This document shows positions 17,113 through 24,386 of a stretch of 64,000 nucleotides of DNA, piece after piece. The notes under the pieces were generated by a model. It was not told where the DNA came from. It ran no database searches and was given only the letters and a program-made list of their open reading frames with translations. Positions within the stretch are counted from its first letter, which is position 1. The number at the start of each line of letters is the position of its first letter. A program made the translations under genes and the position numbers. This stretch comes from Verrucomicrobiota bacterium (GTDB lineage: Bacteria; Verrucomicrobiota; Verrucomicrobiia; Opitutales; Opitutaceae): NCBI GenBank assembly GCA_016721945.1, contig JADKHC010000001.1, forward strand, positions 186,001-250,000. The letters are read 5' to 3'.

Positions 17113-17652
17113 TTACTCCTTTGCGTTGGCAGCGGTCGCGATGACCGGAGCCTTGGCCATCGCGCTCTCGTTGGCGCGGGTGGCGAGCATCTCATTGAAA
17201 CGCTGAACTTCGAGCTCAGCATCACGACGCATCTTCTTCGTGAACTCGACCTTCTTGGCGAGTTCGAAAACGGCGCGGTTGTCACGTGCACGCTGATCAC
17301 GCTTTTCGGCCAGCTCCTTTTCGAGCTTGGCGACAAGCTTCGTGTTCACATCCACATCGTCGGTATAACGCTTAAGATCGTCCTTCATCTTCTGGATCTT
17401 GGCGTCGTATGCATCCTTCTTCTTTTTAGCTGCTGCCTTTTCTTCCACGAGACGTTCGGCATTTCGCTTTTCTGAATCGATGCGAGCTTTCTCTTCGAGC
17501 TCTTTCTTCTTGGCGAGCTCAGCATCTTTCTTCTGCTGCTCAACCACGAGCTTCTTCTCTTCCAAGATCTTGGTTTCTTTGGCGGCACCGCGTTCGAAGA
17601 ACACGAAAACGGCCATCAGCACAACTGGCACAATAATGTAGTAGCGATTCAT
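17113..17652 (-). CDS. Small membrane-anchored coiled-coil protein 2 (exb/tonB operon)
   Basis: A 179-residue protein with one N-terminal membrane helix (YYIIVPVVLMAVFVFF, residues 4-19), then ~140 residues of almost continuous Lys/Glu/Ala-rich coiled coil (residues ~25-155), and a short Ala-rich end. Topology suggests a periplasmic coiled coil anchored in the inner membrane. It shares length, layout and starting pattern (M-x-x-YY-x-x-x-P) with the next gene, 27 bp upstream, so the two are likely paralogues. It is the last gene of the exbB-exbD-exbD-tonB-TPR operon. It resembles the middle part of TolA only in composition; no named family is recognised. Confidence 0.8.
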   Translation of the reverse strand: MNRYYIIVPVVLMAVFVFFERGAAKETKILEEKKLVVEQQKKDAELAKKKELEEKARIDSEKRNAERLVEEKAAAKKKKDAYDAKIQKMKDDLKRYTDDVDVNTKLVAKLEKELAEKRDQRARDNRAVFELAKKVEFTKKMRRDAELEVQRFNEMLATRANESAMAKAPVIATAANAKE

Positions 17653-17679
17653 ATCGGCAAATTCTAGAGGTTAAAGGGA

Positions 17680-18219
17680 TCAGGAGGATTTTTTGCTCTT
17701 GGCGTTCTGCGCAGCAACGATTGCAGCAGCTTTATCAGCTTCCTGAATCTTGATCATGACTTGCTCCAAACTCTTCTGATTGGCTTCAGCGGCTTTGACG
17801 TACTTCTGCAAGAATTCATCTTCGACCAAGAGATTGGTTTTTTCCGTAGCGATCTTCTTGATCGCCGCTTCTTCGACGGAAAGTTCTGTCTTCAAGCGGT
17901 CAACCTGACGGAGGACGCGGTCACGTTCATCACGAGCCTTGTCGCTAGCATCGGTAAGATCGAGCTGGGCCTGCTTTTCTTCGGCATCTTTCTTCTCGCG
18001 CTCAGCTTTCTCAATCTTTCGCTTTTCTTGGAGAGTAATGGCCTCTTCGACCGCCTTGCGTTTGGCTTCAAAATCAGCCCGGGTCTTAGTCTCACGCTCG
18101 ATGCGCTTGACGTCGGCCTTCTTCTTTTCGTTCGCATCGAATTCAGCGTTAAAGCGCCAGAAAAAGAAGGCGAAAATGACAAGGCCAATGGCCGGGAAAA
18201 TGACGTAATACTTCTTCAT
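17680..18219 (-). CDS. Small membrane-anchored coiled-coil protein 1 (exb/tonB operon)
   Basis: A 179-residue protein, the same length as its downstream neighbour. A single N-terminal membrane helix (YYVIFPAIGLVIFAFFFW, residues 4-21) is followed by a long charged coiled coil (residues ~25-160, for example KRKIEKAEREKKDAEEKQ) and a Lys/Ser-rich tail. It starts 18 bp downstream of the TPR gene. Position in a Tol/TonB-type operon suggests a structural link across the periplasm between the motor complex and cell wall or outer membrane, but this is inference; no known domain is recognised. Confidence 0.8.
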   Translation of the reverse strand: MKKYYVIFPAIGLVIFAFFFWRFNAEFDANEKKKADVKRIERETKTRADFEAKRKAVEEAITLQEKRKIEKAEREKKDAEEKQAQLDLTDASDKARDERDRVLRQVDRLKTELSVEEAAIKKIATEKTNLLVEDEFLQKYVKAAEANQKSLEQVMIKIQEADKAAAIVAAQNAKSKKSS

Positions 18220-18237
18220 GTCAGGGGAAGGTAAGGG

Positions 18238-19608
18238 TTATTTTTGATTCTTAAATTTTTCGCGTTCTTCAATGGAGTCTTTAACAACCTTGAGGATATC
18301 CTGTGCCTGTTTGCTCTTCGGATCAGCAGCCAGTGCCTTTTCCGCAGCAACCAAAGCTTCGTCCAGTCGTTTCATTTCGAGAGCGAGATAGGAAATCAGC
18401 AGCAAGGTCTGACCTGGTTTGTCCAAGCCTTTGCTCACTGCGGCTTGCAAGTGGATGTAAGCCTCAGGATGTTTGTCCGTATTGTACAAGATCTGGCCGA
18501 CTTGTAGTTCGAGGTTGGCAGATTTGGGGAAGAGCTTGATCGCTTCCTTAAAGACTTCGATCGCCCGAGCGTCTTTGCTCATCTGCTGATAAGAAGCAGC
18601 GAGTAATTCCCAGTTCTTTTGATCTGGATCGATCTTGCCGTTACGCAGACCTTTTTCCAAAAGCTCGGCGGCAAACTCATACTGCTGGATGTTGTAATAG
18701 AGACCAGCCAGCATGAAGTTATCTTTATTGCTTACCATCTGACCAGCGGCTTGTGCCCGCTCGAGTGCAATGACTGCACTAATATCAGCGGTTTTATCAC
18801 CAGCGCCTTGCAGGGCAACGTAGGTATTGAACAGCAATGGCCAAAAGTTTTTGTTGTTCGGGAACAACTTAACCATCAGCTCCAGCATTTCAGCAGATTT
18901 GACGTTATCGCCGAGCTGCTGCAAACAGGCCAAATAAAGGGTGTAGTGATCTTCTCTCGGTTTAACGACGAGGTGCAGCGCTTTGTCGGCTTCGTCAGCC
19001 GCCTGCTTCATGATCGTCATATCGATCTTAGAAGGATCGATGGTGGCTTCACTGAAAAGGATTCGTGCCCACATGGTCTGCGCTTCAGGTGTGGGCTTCT
19101 TGCCCTCCACCAAACGCTTACCATACATGTGAGCCTTAGCGTATAGAGCGCGCTGCTGATCGATTGTTTTCCCCGGAGTACCCGCATCTTGCAAATAGAG
19201 TGAGGCCAGATTGATCACAGCATCCTGTTCATTCACAGGAAGGACACGCGTGAAACGGAATAGCTTCAGTTGATCGGCAACCTTGAGCATATCCTCCAGC
19301 GGAGGAATCGCGCCAACGTAGTCACCTTTGCTACCGTAGATCTGTGCTTTTAGGCCGGCGAGAAATGCACGGTCAAAACTAACCGCGTCTACTTTGGAAA
19401 TCAGCCCATCGATGCTAACCAAAGCTTCATCCCACTTCTTTTCTTCAAAGAGTTTGGAGAGGGGTGCGATACCGGACTGAACTTTTTCTGAAAGTTCGGG
19501 TGGGTTATCCGCTCTTTGGGCCGAGGCATTCGGGACTACGAGCACCAGCAAAGATGCTACAGCCAAGACACCAAAACAACGCGGGAGGGAGGTAAGAGTT
19601 TTAAGCAT
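18238..19608 (-). CDS. Periplasmic tetratricopeptide-repeat protein (exb/tonB operon)
   Basis: A 456-residue secreted protein with a clear signal peptide (VLAVASLLVLVVPNASAQ, cut near residue 30). Several TPR-like helix pairs follow, best seen at WDEALVSIDGL, YEFAAELLEKGLRNG, DARAIEVFKEAIKLFPK and RLDEALVAAEKALAADPKSK. TPR proteins scaffold other proteins. It lies 12 bp downstream of tonB and just before the two coiled-coil genes, so a role in assembling or partnering the Exb/TonB machine is likely. The role resembles that of CpoB next to Tol genes, but sequence relatedness to CpoB is not evident. Confidence 0.87.
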   Translation of the reverse strand: MLKTLTSLPRCFGVLAVASLLVLVVPNASAQRADNPPELSEKVQSGIAPLSKLFEEKKWDEALVSIDGLISKVDAVSFDRAFLAGLKAQIYGSKGDYVGAIPPLEDMLKVADQLKLFRFTRVLPVNEQDAVINLASLYLQDAGTPGKTIDQQRALYAKAHMYGKRLVEGKKPTPEAQTMWARILFSEATIDPSKIDMTIMKQAADEADKALHLVVKPREDHYTLYLACLQQLGDNVKSAEMLELMVKLFPNNKNFWPLLFNTYVALQGAGDKTADISAVIALERAQAAGQMVSNKDNFMLAGLYYNIQQYEFAAELLEKGLRNGKIDPDQKNWELLAASYQQMSKDARAIEVFKEAIKLFPKSANLELQVGQILYNTDKHPEAYIHLQAAVSKGLDKPGQTLLLISYLALEMKRLDEALVAAEKALAADPKSKQAQDILKVVKDSIEEREKFKNQK

Positions 19609-19620
19609 GACTGGCTGAAA

Positions 19621-20277
19621 TTATTCGTCGGCGATGCTGAAGACGAAGGGTACTTGCATGCGGGCACTGACGGAACGTCCGCCTTTTTTGCCAGCACGGA
19701 ATTTCCATTTATAAATGGCTTCGATCGCAGCTGCGTCGAACGCACGATTGTCTGACTTAACAACGCGAGCGTCGCGTACTTCGCCATTACTGTCACAGAC
19801 GAACTCAACGAGCACTTCGGCGCTGAGCCCTTGGCGCTTCATGTCGAAGGGATAAGTCGGCTGCTGGCGGAACTTCGGTACTGGCTGCTGATCGAGACTC
19901 TTTAGGTCGAAGACTTCGCTCATGGCCTTACTTGTGACCGGCTGGGAGCTCTTCGGCACTGTCATCGTCATGCCGGCTTTTGGCGGAGGCGGAGGTGAAA
20001 CAGGTTGAACGAAAGAACCGAGATCAACGACACCAGGGACGTCGGCGACACTAGGAGGTGCGAGCGACACAGATTCGCTCGAAGATGAGTCGCTCTCGGT
20101 CGGCTCCGGCGGTTCGGGTTCAAGCTTCGGCAGTTCCATCAATTGGACACTGGGAGCTTCATCCTTAACGATCTTCTTTTTGGATTTGAAGAAACTGAGA
20201 TTGACTTCACCGCCCAAGCCGAGACCGACGTGGACGAGAATGGAGCAAAGGAGACCGATGATTAAATCGCGGCGCAT
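19621..20277 (-). CDS. TonB family energy transducer
   Basis: TonB couples the ExbB/ExbD proton motor to outer-membrane receptors. The 218-residue protein has an N-terminal membrane helix (LIIGLLCSILVHVGLGLG, residues 5-22, containing the conserved S-x3-H pattern), a Pro/Glu-rich periplasmic spacer (PKLEPEPPEPTE, residues ~50-62, and a PPPPP run), and a C-terminal TonB domain from about residue 135 (QPTYPFDMKRQGLSAEVLVE ... AIYKWKFRAGKKGGR). It follows exbD by 18 bp. The likely client receptors include the one at 24.4-27.1 kb, though this is not shown. Confidence 0.92.
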   Translation of the reverse strand: MRRDLIIGLLCSILVHVGLGLGGEVNLSFFKSKKKIVKDEAPSVQLMELPKLEPEPPEPTESDSSSSESVSLAPPSVADVPGVVDLGSFVQPVSPPPPPKAGMTMTVPKSSQPVTSKAMSEVFDLKSLDQQPVPKFRQQPTYPFDMKRQGLSAEVLVEFVCDSNGEVRDARVVKSDNRAFDAAAIEAIYKWKFRAGKKGGRSVSARMQVPFVFSIADE

Positions 20278-20295
20278 GGTGCGTAAGGATTGAGG

Positions 20296-20745
20296 TTATT
20301 TGCCGGTGGGGCGATGTATGGTCTCAACCGAGATTTGTTCGACGCCCACAAGGCGCACTTGATCAAGTGCCGACACCGTGGGTCCGAACTTAGCGCGTTC
20401 ATCACCTGCAAGGAGAACACGTGCTTCCTGATTCTTAGCGCGTTTTTGCTGGACGAAATTGACAAGGCGAGGCGAAAGCTCGCGCTCCGTGATCAGCTCT
20501 TTGTCGAAATAGATACCGGCATCGGTGACCTGGAGAATCAAAGGCGCGTTATCAGCATTACTGACCTTTGAATCAATAGGTGCTGCCACCGGAAGGTCCA
20601 ACGGCACGGAGACGATCTTGTTCAGCGAAAGCGTGAAGAGAACGAAGGTAGCAAGCAGGAAGAAAACGACGTCGATCAGCGGAATGATCTGAATGTTCGC
20701 TTTTTTTCTACCTGAGGATGATTGGGCTGCACCGCCACCGGCCAT
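20296..20745 (-). CDS. ExbD/TolR family protein (second copy)
   Basis: ExbD/TolR proteins form the rotor or plug inside the ExbB/TolQ pentamer. The 149-residue protein has a Gly/Ser start, the hallmark IIPLIDVVFFLLATFVLF membrane helix with the proton-binding Asp (IDVV), and a periplasmic domain ending in EQISVETIHRPTGK. It is 64 bp downstream of a paralogue with the same helix. Two adjacent exbD genes with different periplasmic domains are common where ExbD functions as a heterodimer, as known for some Bacteroidetes and Xanthomonas systems. Confidence 0.92.
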   Translation of the reverse strand: MAGGGAAQSSSGRKKANIQIIPLIDVVFFLLATFVLFTLSLNKIVSVPLDLPVAAPIDSKVSNADNAPLILQVTDAGIYFDKELITERELSPRLVNFVQQKRAKNQEARVLLAGDERAKFGPTVSALDQVRLVGVEQISVETIHRPTGK

Positions 20746-20809
20746 AGGATGAAATGGGTTAAAAGATTAAAAGGGCGTTCGAAGGTATAACGTACGAGGT
20801 GGCGTTTTA

Positions 20810-21244
20810 TTACTGTCCGGCCGCACGTACGCGTGTTTCGAGAAATACTTTTTTGAATCCAATCTTACGGGCTTCGTCGAAAACGTAACGTACACCAACG
20901 AAGAGCGTATTTTCGTCACCGTTGATCAGGATCTTGGCGTTTTCGCCATCGGTACGGTAGTAGGTCTGCAAGCGGATCAAAAATTCTTCCAGGCTGATCT
21001 GCTCCTTGTTCCAACCGAGGGAACCATCAACCGAGACCGTGATCGTCACGGTGCCAGCAGTTTCACGCGCTTTACCCGTCTCAGCAGCCGGCAGCGACAC
21101 CGTGAGGCCGTCGGATTTATTGAGCGAGAGCGTGAAGAGAACGAAGGTTGCCAGAAGGAAGAAGACGACATCGATCAAGGGAATGATCTGGATGTTCGCT
21201 TTCTTAGGACCACCTGGTTTACCACCTGAAGAGCCACCGGCCAT
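20810..21244 (-). CDS. ExbD/TolR family protein (first copy)
   Basis: A 144-residue ExbD/TolR protein starting with a Gly/Ser/Pro-rich stretch (MAGGSSGGKPGGPKK), then the helix IIPLIDVVFFLLATFVLF with the essential Asp. A periplasmic domain follows (ILINGDENTLFVGVRYVFDEARKIG segment split around residue 110). It is 84 bp downstream of exbB. Its membrane helix is identical to that of the following exbD, indicating recent duplication or strong constraint, while the periplasmic halves differ. Confidence 0.92.
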   Translation of the reverse strand: MAGGSSGGKPGGPKKANIQIIPLIDVVFFLLATFVLFTLSLNKSDGLTVSLPAAETGKARETAGTVTITVSVDGSLGWNKEQISLEEFLIRLQTYYRTDGENAKILINGDENTLFVGVRYVFDEARKIGFKKVFLETRVRAAGQ

Positions 21245-21328
21245 GGTGAAGGGATTGGATTGTGAAAAGGGGCGGAAGACTCGGCCGATGTAAGAACACC
21301 GGCCGACCTAGCGGACTTGAACGATGGT

Positions 21329-21994
21329 TCAGGCCGAGTGGGTTTCGTTCTTCTTGAGGATCAGCTCAAGAGCGTTCAAAGCATCGGAGATTTCGTGCTT
21401 AGCCTGCTCAGAACGGGAGTTGAGAATATTGAAGGGCATCAGGGCCAAGATGGCGATGAAGAGACCCGCAGCAGTAGCGATGAGGGCTTCAGCCACACCA
21501 CCCGTGATACCACCCATGGCTGCTGCAAGATCGCCCTGCATTTCGCCGAAGGTACGCATCATGCCGGTAACGGTACCGAGCAAGCCGAGCATCGGGGCTG
21601 CGGTGATGACGGTGTCAAGAACGGCGGCACCCTGCTGGAAGCGCTGGAGCTCCTGATTGGAGGCGCGCATAAAGGCGTTGGCGAGCGATTGCTCACGGTG
21701 CGTGAGTGCGTAAGTGAGGATGCGAGCGATGTAGTCCTTGCTCTTCTTGCCCAGAGCGATGGCGCTCTCGACATCAGCAGATTCAACGTGCTCAAGCATC
21801 TTCTCGACGACCTCTGGTTCGCGGCTGGAAGCTTCGCGCCAGATGAAGAGCGAACGCTCAAGAGCGACGGTGACACCGAGGAACGAAACGATCAGAATGG
21901 GCCACATGATAATACCGCCGTTGGCAAAGAGCTCCATCGGAGTCTGGTGCATCAAAAGCTCTATACGGGCGAGAGGCAGAATACTAGTGATCAT
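21329..21994 (-). CDS. exbB: MotA/TolQ/ExbB proton channel family protein
   Basis: ExbB forms the proton-conducting pentamer that drives TonB or Tol. The 221-residue protein has three expected membrane segments: GGIIMWPILIVSFLGVTVAL (residues ~26-45), AAPMLGLLGTVTGMM with the family GLLGTVTGM motif (~137-151), and ALIATAAGLFIAILALM (~178-194). The protein is first in an exbB-exbD-exbD-tonB-TPR-coil-coil operon. The choice between ExbB and TolQ is not certain from sequence alone; the neighbouring tonB favours Exb. Confidence 0.93.
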   Translation of the reverse strand: MITSILPLARIELLMHQTPMELFANGGIIMWPILIVSFLGVTVALERSLFIWREASSREPEVVEKMLEHVESADVESAIALGKKSKDYIARILTYALTHREQSLANAFMRASNQELQRFQQGAAVLDTVITAAPMLGLLGTVTGMMRTFGEMQGDLAAAMGGITGGVAEALIATAAGLFIAILALMPFNILNSRSEQAKHEISDALNALELILKKNETHSA

Positions 21995-22315
21995 GTTGAA
22001 TGAGTATTATTGGGTGTTAACTGTGAGATGTATTGTAGGGAAAGCGGGCTGGCAAAAAGTGAACAGCGGCGGTAGCTCAGCAATCTTGTGGCCAAAGAAA
22101 ATTAAAAACACTAAACGGCCGATATGTATTAGCTGTGCGGCTGGCGGGTATTCGCAATTGTCTAAAACAGGTATTTTTTGAAGGGTTTAAGCAGTGGCCT
22201 CAACAGGGCTTGAGGCGGGGGAAATCTAAGCTGAAAAGGACTGGAGTACTCGTTCTGAAAAAACTTCTGTCAATGCTGATCTTTAACTTTTGGGCGGCTT
22301 TTGTGGAAGTCGCGC

Positions 22316-22389
22316 TGGCTGCCCGACTAGGAGTCGAACCTAGACAAAACGAGTCAGAGTCGTTTGTGCTACCATTACACCATCGGGCA
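22316..22389 (-). tRNA. tRNA-Gln (anticodon CTG)
   Basis: Minus-strand cloverleaf: acceptor TGCCCGA/TCGGGCA, anticodon stem AACGA/TCGTT enclosing CTCTGAC (anticodon CTG, codon CAG), T-loop GGTTCGACTCC, discriminator G and an encoded CCA. It is the last of three clustered tRNAs. Confidence 0.95.
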
Positions 22390-22432
22390 GTGGGAAAAGC
22401 ATGGGGACACTCTGACGTTTGAGGAGAGAAAC

Positions 22433-22507
22433 TGGAGCCGGCGATGGGATTCGAACCCGCAACCGCCTGTTTACAAAACAGGTGCTCTACCGTTGAGCTA
22501 CACCGGC
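22433..22507 (-). tRNA. tRNA-Thr (anticodon TGT)
   Basis: Minus-strand cloverleaf: acceptor GCCGGTG/CGCCGGC, anticodon stem CCTGT/ACAGG around TTTGTAA (anticodon TGT, codon ACA), T-loop GGTTCGAATCC, discriminator T and an encoded CCA. Confidence 0.96.
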
Positions 22508-22597
22508 TTAGATTGGGGTGGCTCCTCACGAGATTCGTCAGGTATTTCCCAGAGTGTTTGTGAAAAAGAACGTTTGTGGCGCTAGTGCCACCGAAAG

Positions 22598-22672
<75 letters not shown>

Positions 22673-22918
22673 GAAAAGCGAACTGTGAAAAACTCAGATT
22701 TCGCCCCATGGTGTCAAACCCTTTTACGGCGAAATTCATGTCTGGCGACCGGTGCGGTTCACTAGCCGGGACTTGCAATGGCTCGCCGTAACCGCGTCAC
22801 AGAGGCATAGCCAAGCTGTGACAACCATGAATGCGGCTGAATAATTGATACACGCTTCCAATAGCGACCGGGAGGCGCTCCGCGAGTCTATCAAGGAAGC
22901 AATGCTCATCCGGCTCGC

Positions 22919-23959
22919 TCAATCAGCTTCAGCAAGTTTCTGCGCGGTAAACAGAATGGGGACGGTCATGCGCACTTCGACCGCACGGCCGTTTTTCTGC
23001 GGGGGTTGGTAACGCCATTGCGCAACAGCAACACTGGCCGCCCAGCCGAAATCTTCATGCGTGGCAGAAACGATCTTGGGAAACATGACTGTTCCATCGC
23101 GACTCACGATAAATTCGATCTCGGCCTGTCCGGTAAATCCATCGTCCTTGAGCGCGCGGGGATAAGTGGGCGCGGTCTGGGCGAGCACTTTCGGGCGTTC
23201 ATCGAGTTCATTCGCGGCGAGAATCGCGGGCTTGGGCTTGCGCAGCTCGGCAAGCACCCGTCGTGACTCAGGATCGAGCGAGGCTTCGCCATTGTATTGG
23301 AAATGCTCGCTAGCGGGGCTCATCACCCGGCGAGTGTCCCTTGTACCGGGGTTATACTCTGTCGCCTCAATCATCGCGACTGCGGCTTTGCCAAAGGCTT
23401 TGTTGCTCGACGCGGGCGAGACGGTGAAAAGCGTGCGACCAACGTAATCGACGACAAAACTCGCATCCGCCCAGGCTGGCTGGCCGGAAATAACCAGCTC
23501 GTAGGGATAAACGACCGGTGGCTTGCGTTTAGCAGAAGGAGTCCCGTCGGGGGTCTTGCCTGTTTTATTTGTCGCCGTTTCGGCGGCGGTGGTGGCGAAT
23601 TCGACCGCAGTGCGCAAACGGAAGGAGGCAGGCTGGCCGTCACGGGTGCCGGGCTCAAATTTCCACGAGCCCACAGCTTTGACGGCGTAAAGGTTGAGTT
23701 GGCGTTGCGGAGAGCTGGTGACGACCGCATCGCGCACGTTTCCTTTTTCGTCGACGGTGAAAGTGACGATCACTTTGCCGCCCGCGCCAGAGCGCAGGAG
23801 CGACATGGGGAAAAGGGGCGGTGGGCGTGAGATGACTTTGGGCATCACCTTGCCGCCCCCACCCTCCTCCACGTCCTCGATGATGGCATCTGCCGCGCTA
23901 AGGATGCTGTTCAAGAATAGAGCACTCAGAAGTACCACTGCCGATAAGAAACGTTTCAT
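22919..23959 (-). CDS. Periplasmic protein with two TonB C-terminal-like domains
   Basis: The 346-residue protein starts at ATG 23959 (MKRFLSAVVLLSALFLN), giving a signal peptide likely cut after ILSAADA; an upstream 22-residue extension was rejected. A first TonB-C-like domain covers residues ~35-125 (ending GSWKFEPGTRDGQPASFRLR). A linker with a region resembling a degenerate repeat follows. A second, clearer TonB-C domain (~255-340) has TYPRALKDDGFTGQAEIEF and VAQWRYQPPQKNGRAVEVR. It has no Pro-rich spacer and no retained membrane anchor, unlike a classical TonB. It is divergent from a TonB-dependent receptor across an AT-rich control region. It may act as a periplasmic partner rather than an energy transducer. 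Confidence 0.83.
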   Translation of the reverse strand: MKRFLSAVVLLSALFLNSILSAADAIIEDVEEGGGGKVMPKVISRPPPLFPMSLLRSGAGGKVIVTFTVDEKGNVRDAVVTSSPQRQLNLYAVKAVGSWKFEPGTRDGQPASFRLRTAVEFATTAAETATNKTGKTPDGTPSAKRKPPVVYPYELVISGQPAWADASFVVDYVGRTLFTVSPASSNKAFGKAAVAMIEATEYNPGTRDTRRVMSPASEHFQYNGEASLDPESRRVLAELRKPKPAILAANELDERPKVLAQTAPTYPRALKDDGFTGQAEIEFIVSRDGTVMFPKIVSATHEDFGWAASVAVAQWRYQPPQKNGRAVEVRMTVPILFTAQKLAEAD

Positions 23960-24088
23960 TTGACCAACGGGTTGACGGTTACGGTTAATGCACAGGACGG
24001 ACCACCCTCGTCCAATATAGTTCAACGGTTGCCCTCCCTTTTTTCATACTAACATATTGTCGGTTGTTGCGAAGTACCAAACCGGAAT

Positions 24089-24123
24089 TTGACAAAATAT
24101 TATTATAGGGTTCCCACCCTATA
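24089..24123. promoter_or_regulatory. AT-rich divergent control region with 8-4-8 palindrome
   Basis: The 427 bp between the two divergent start codons (23960-24386) include ~300 bp that are strikingly AT-rich against a GC-rich background. At 24104-24123, TATAGGGT and ACCCTATA form a perfect 8-bp inverted repeat around TCCC, just downstream of a TTGACA hexamer at 24089-24094. This fits an operator or a promoter-overlapping site for the receptor gene and/or the TonB-like gene. No good -10 box at 17-bp spacing is seen, and the motif does not match a Fur box. Confidence 0.45.
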
Positions 24124-24386
24124 CACAAAACTTTTGCACACATTAAAATAAATATACCGCAAGATACTTCAGAGGTAAAACGCATATTGTAAATTGAAAG
24201 CATGTAAGCTGACTATTAAAAATCTTTAGAGTAAATATTATACCTAAATAGAAGTGACAGTGGGTCGAATTCAGGTAGCGTAAAAAAAGCAGTTAACCAA
24301 AGCGGGAGGAGGGAGACGCACCAGCGTCGTATTATAGCTGGGAGAGAGAATTTTTCCCGCAGAGGAGCAAACTGCACTACAAACAT

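Noticed and set aside
24026..24386. Fur box in the receptor promoter
   Set aside because: The AT-rich region does not contain the GATAATGATAATCATTATC-like pattern; the palindrome seen has a different sequence.
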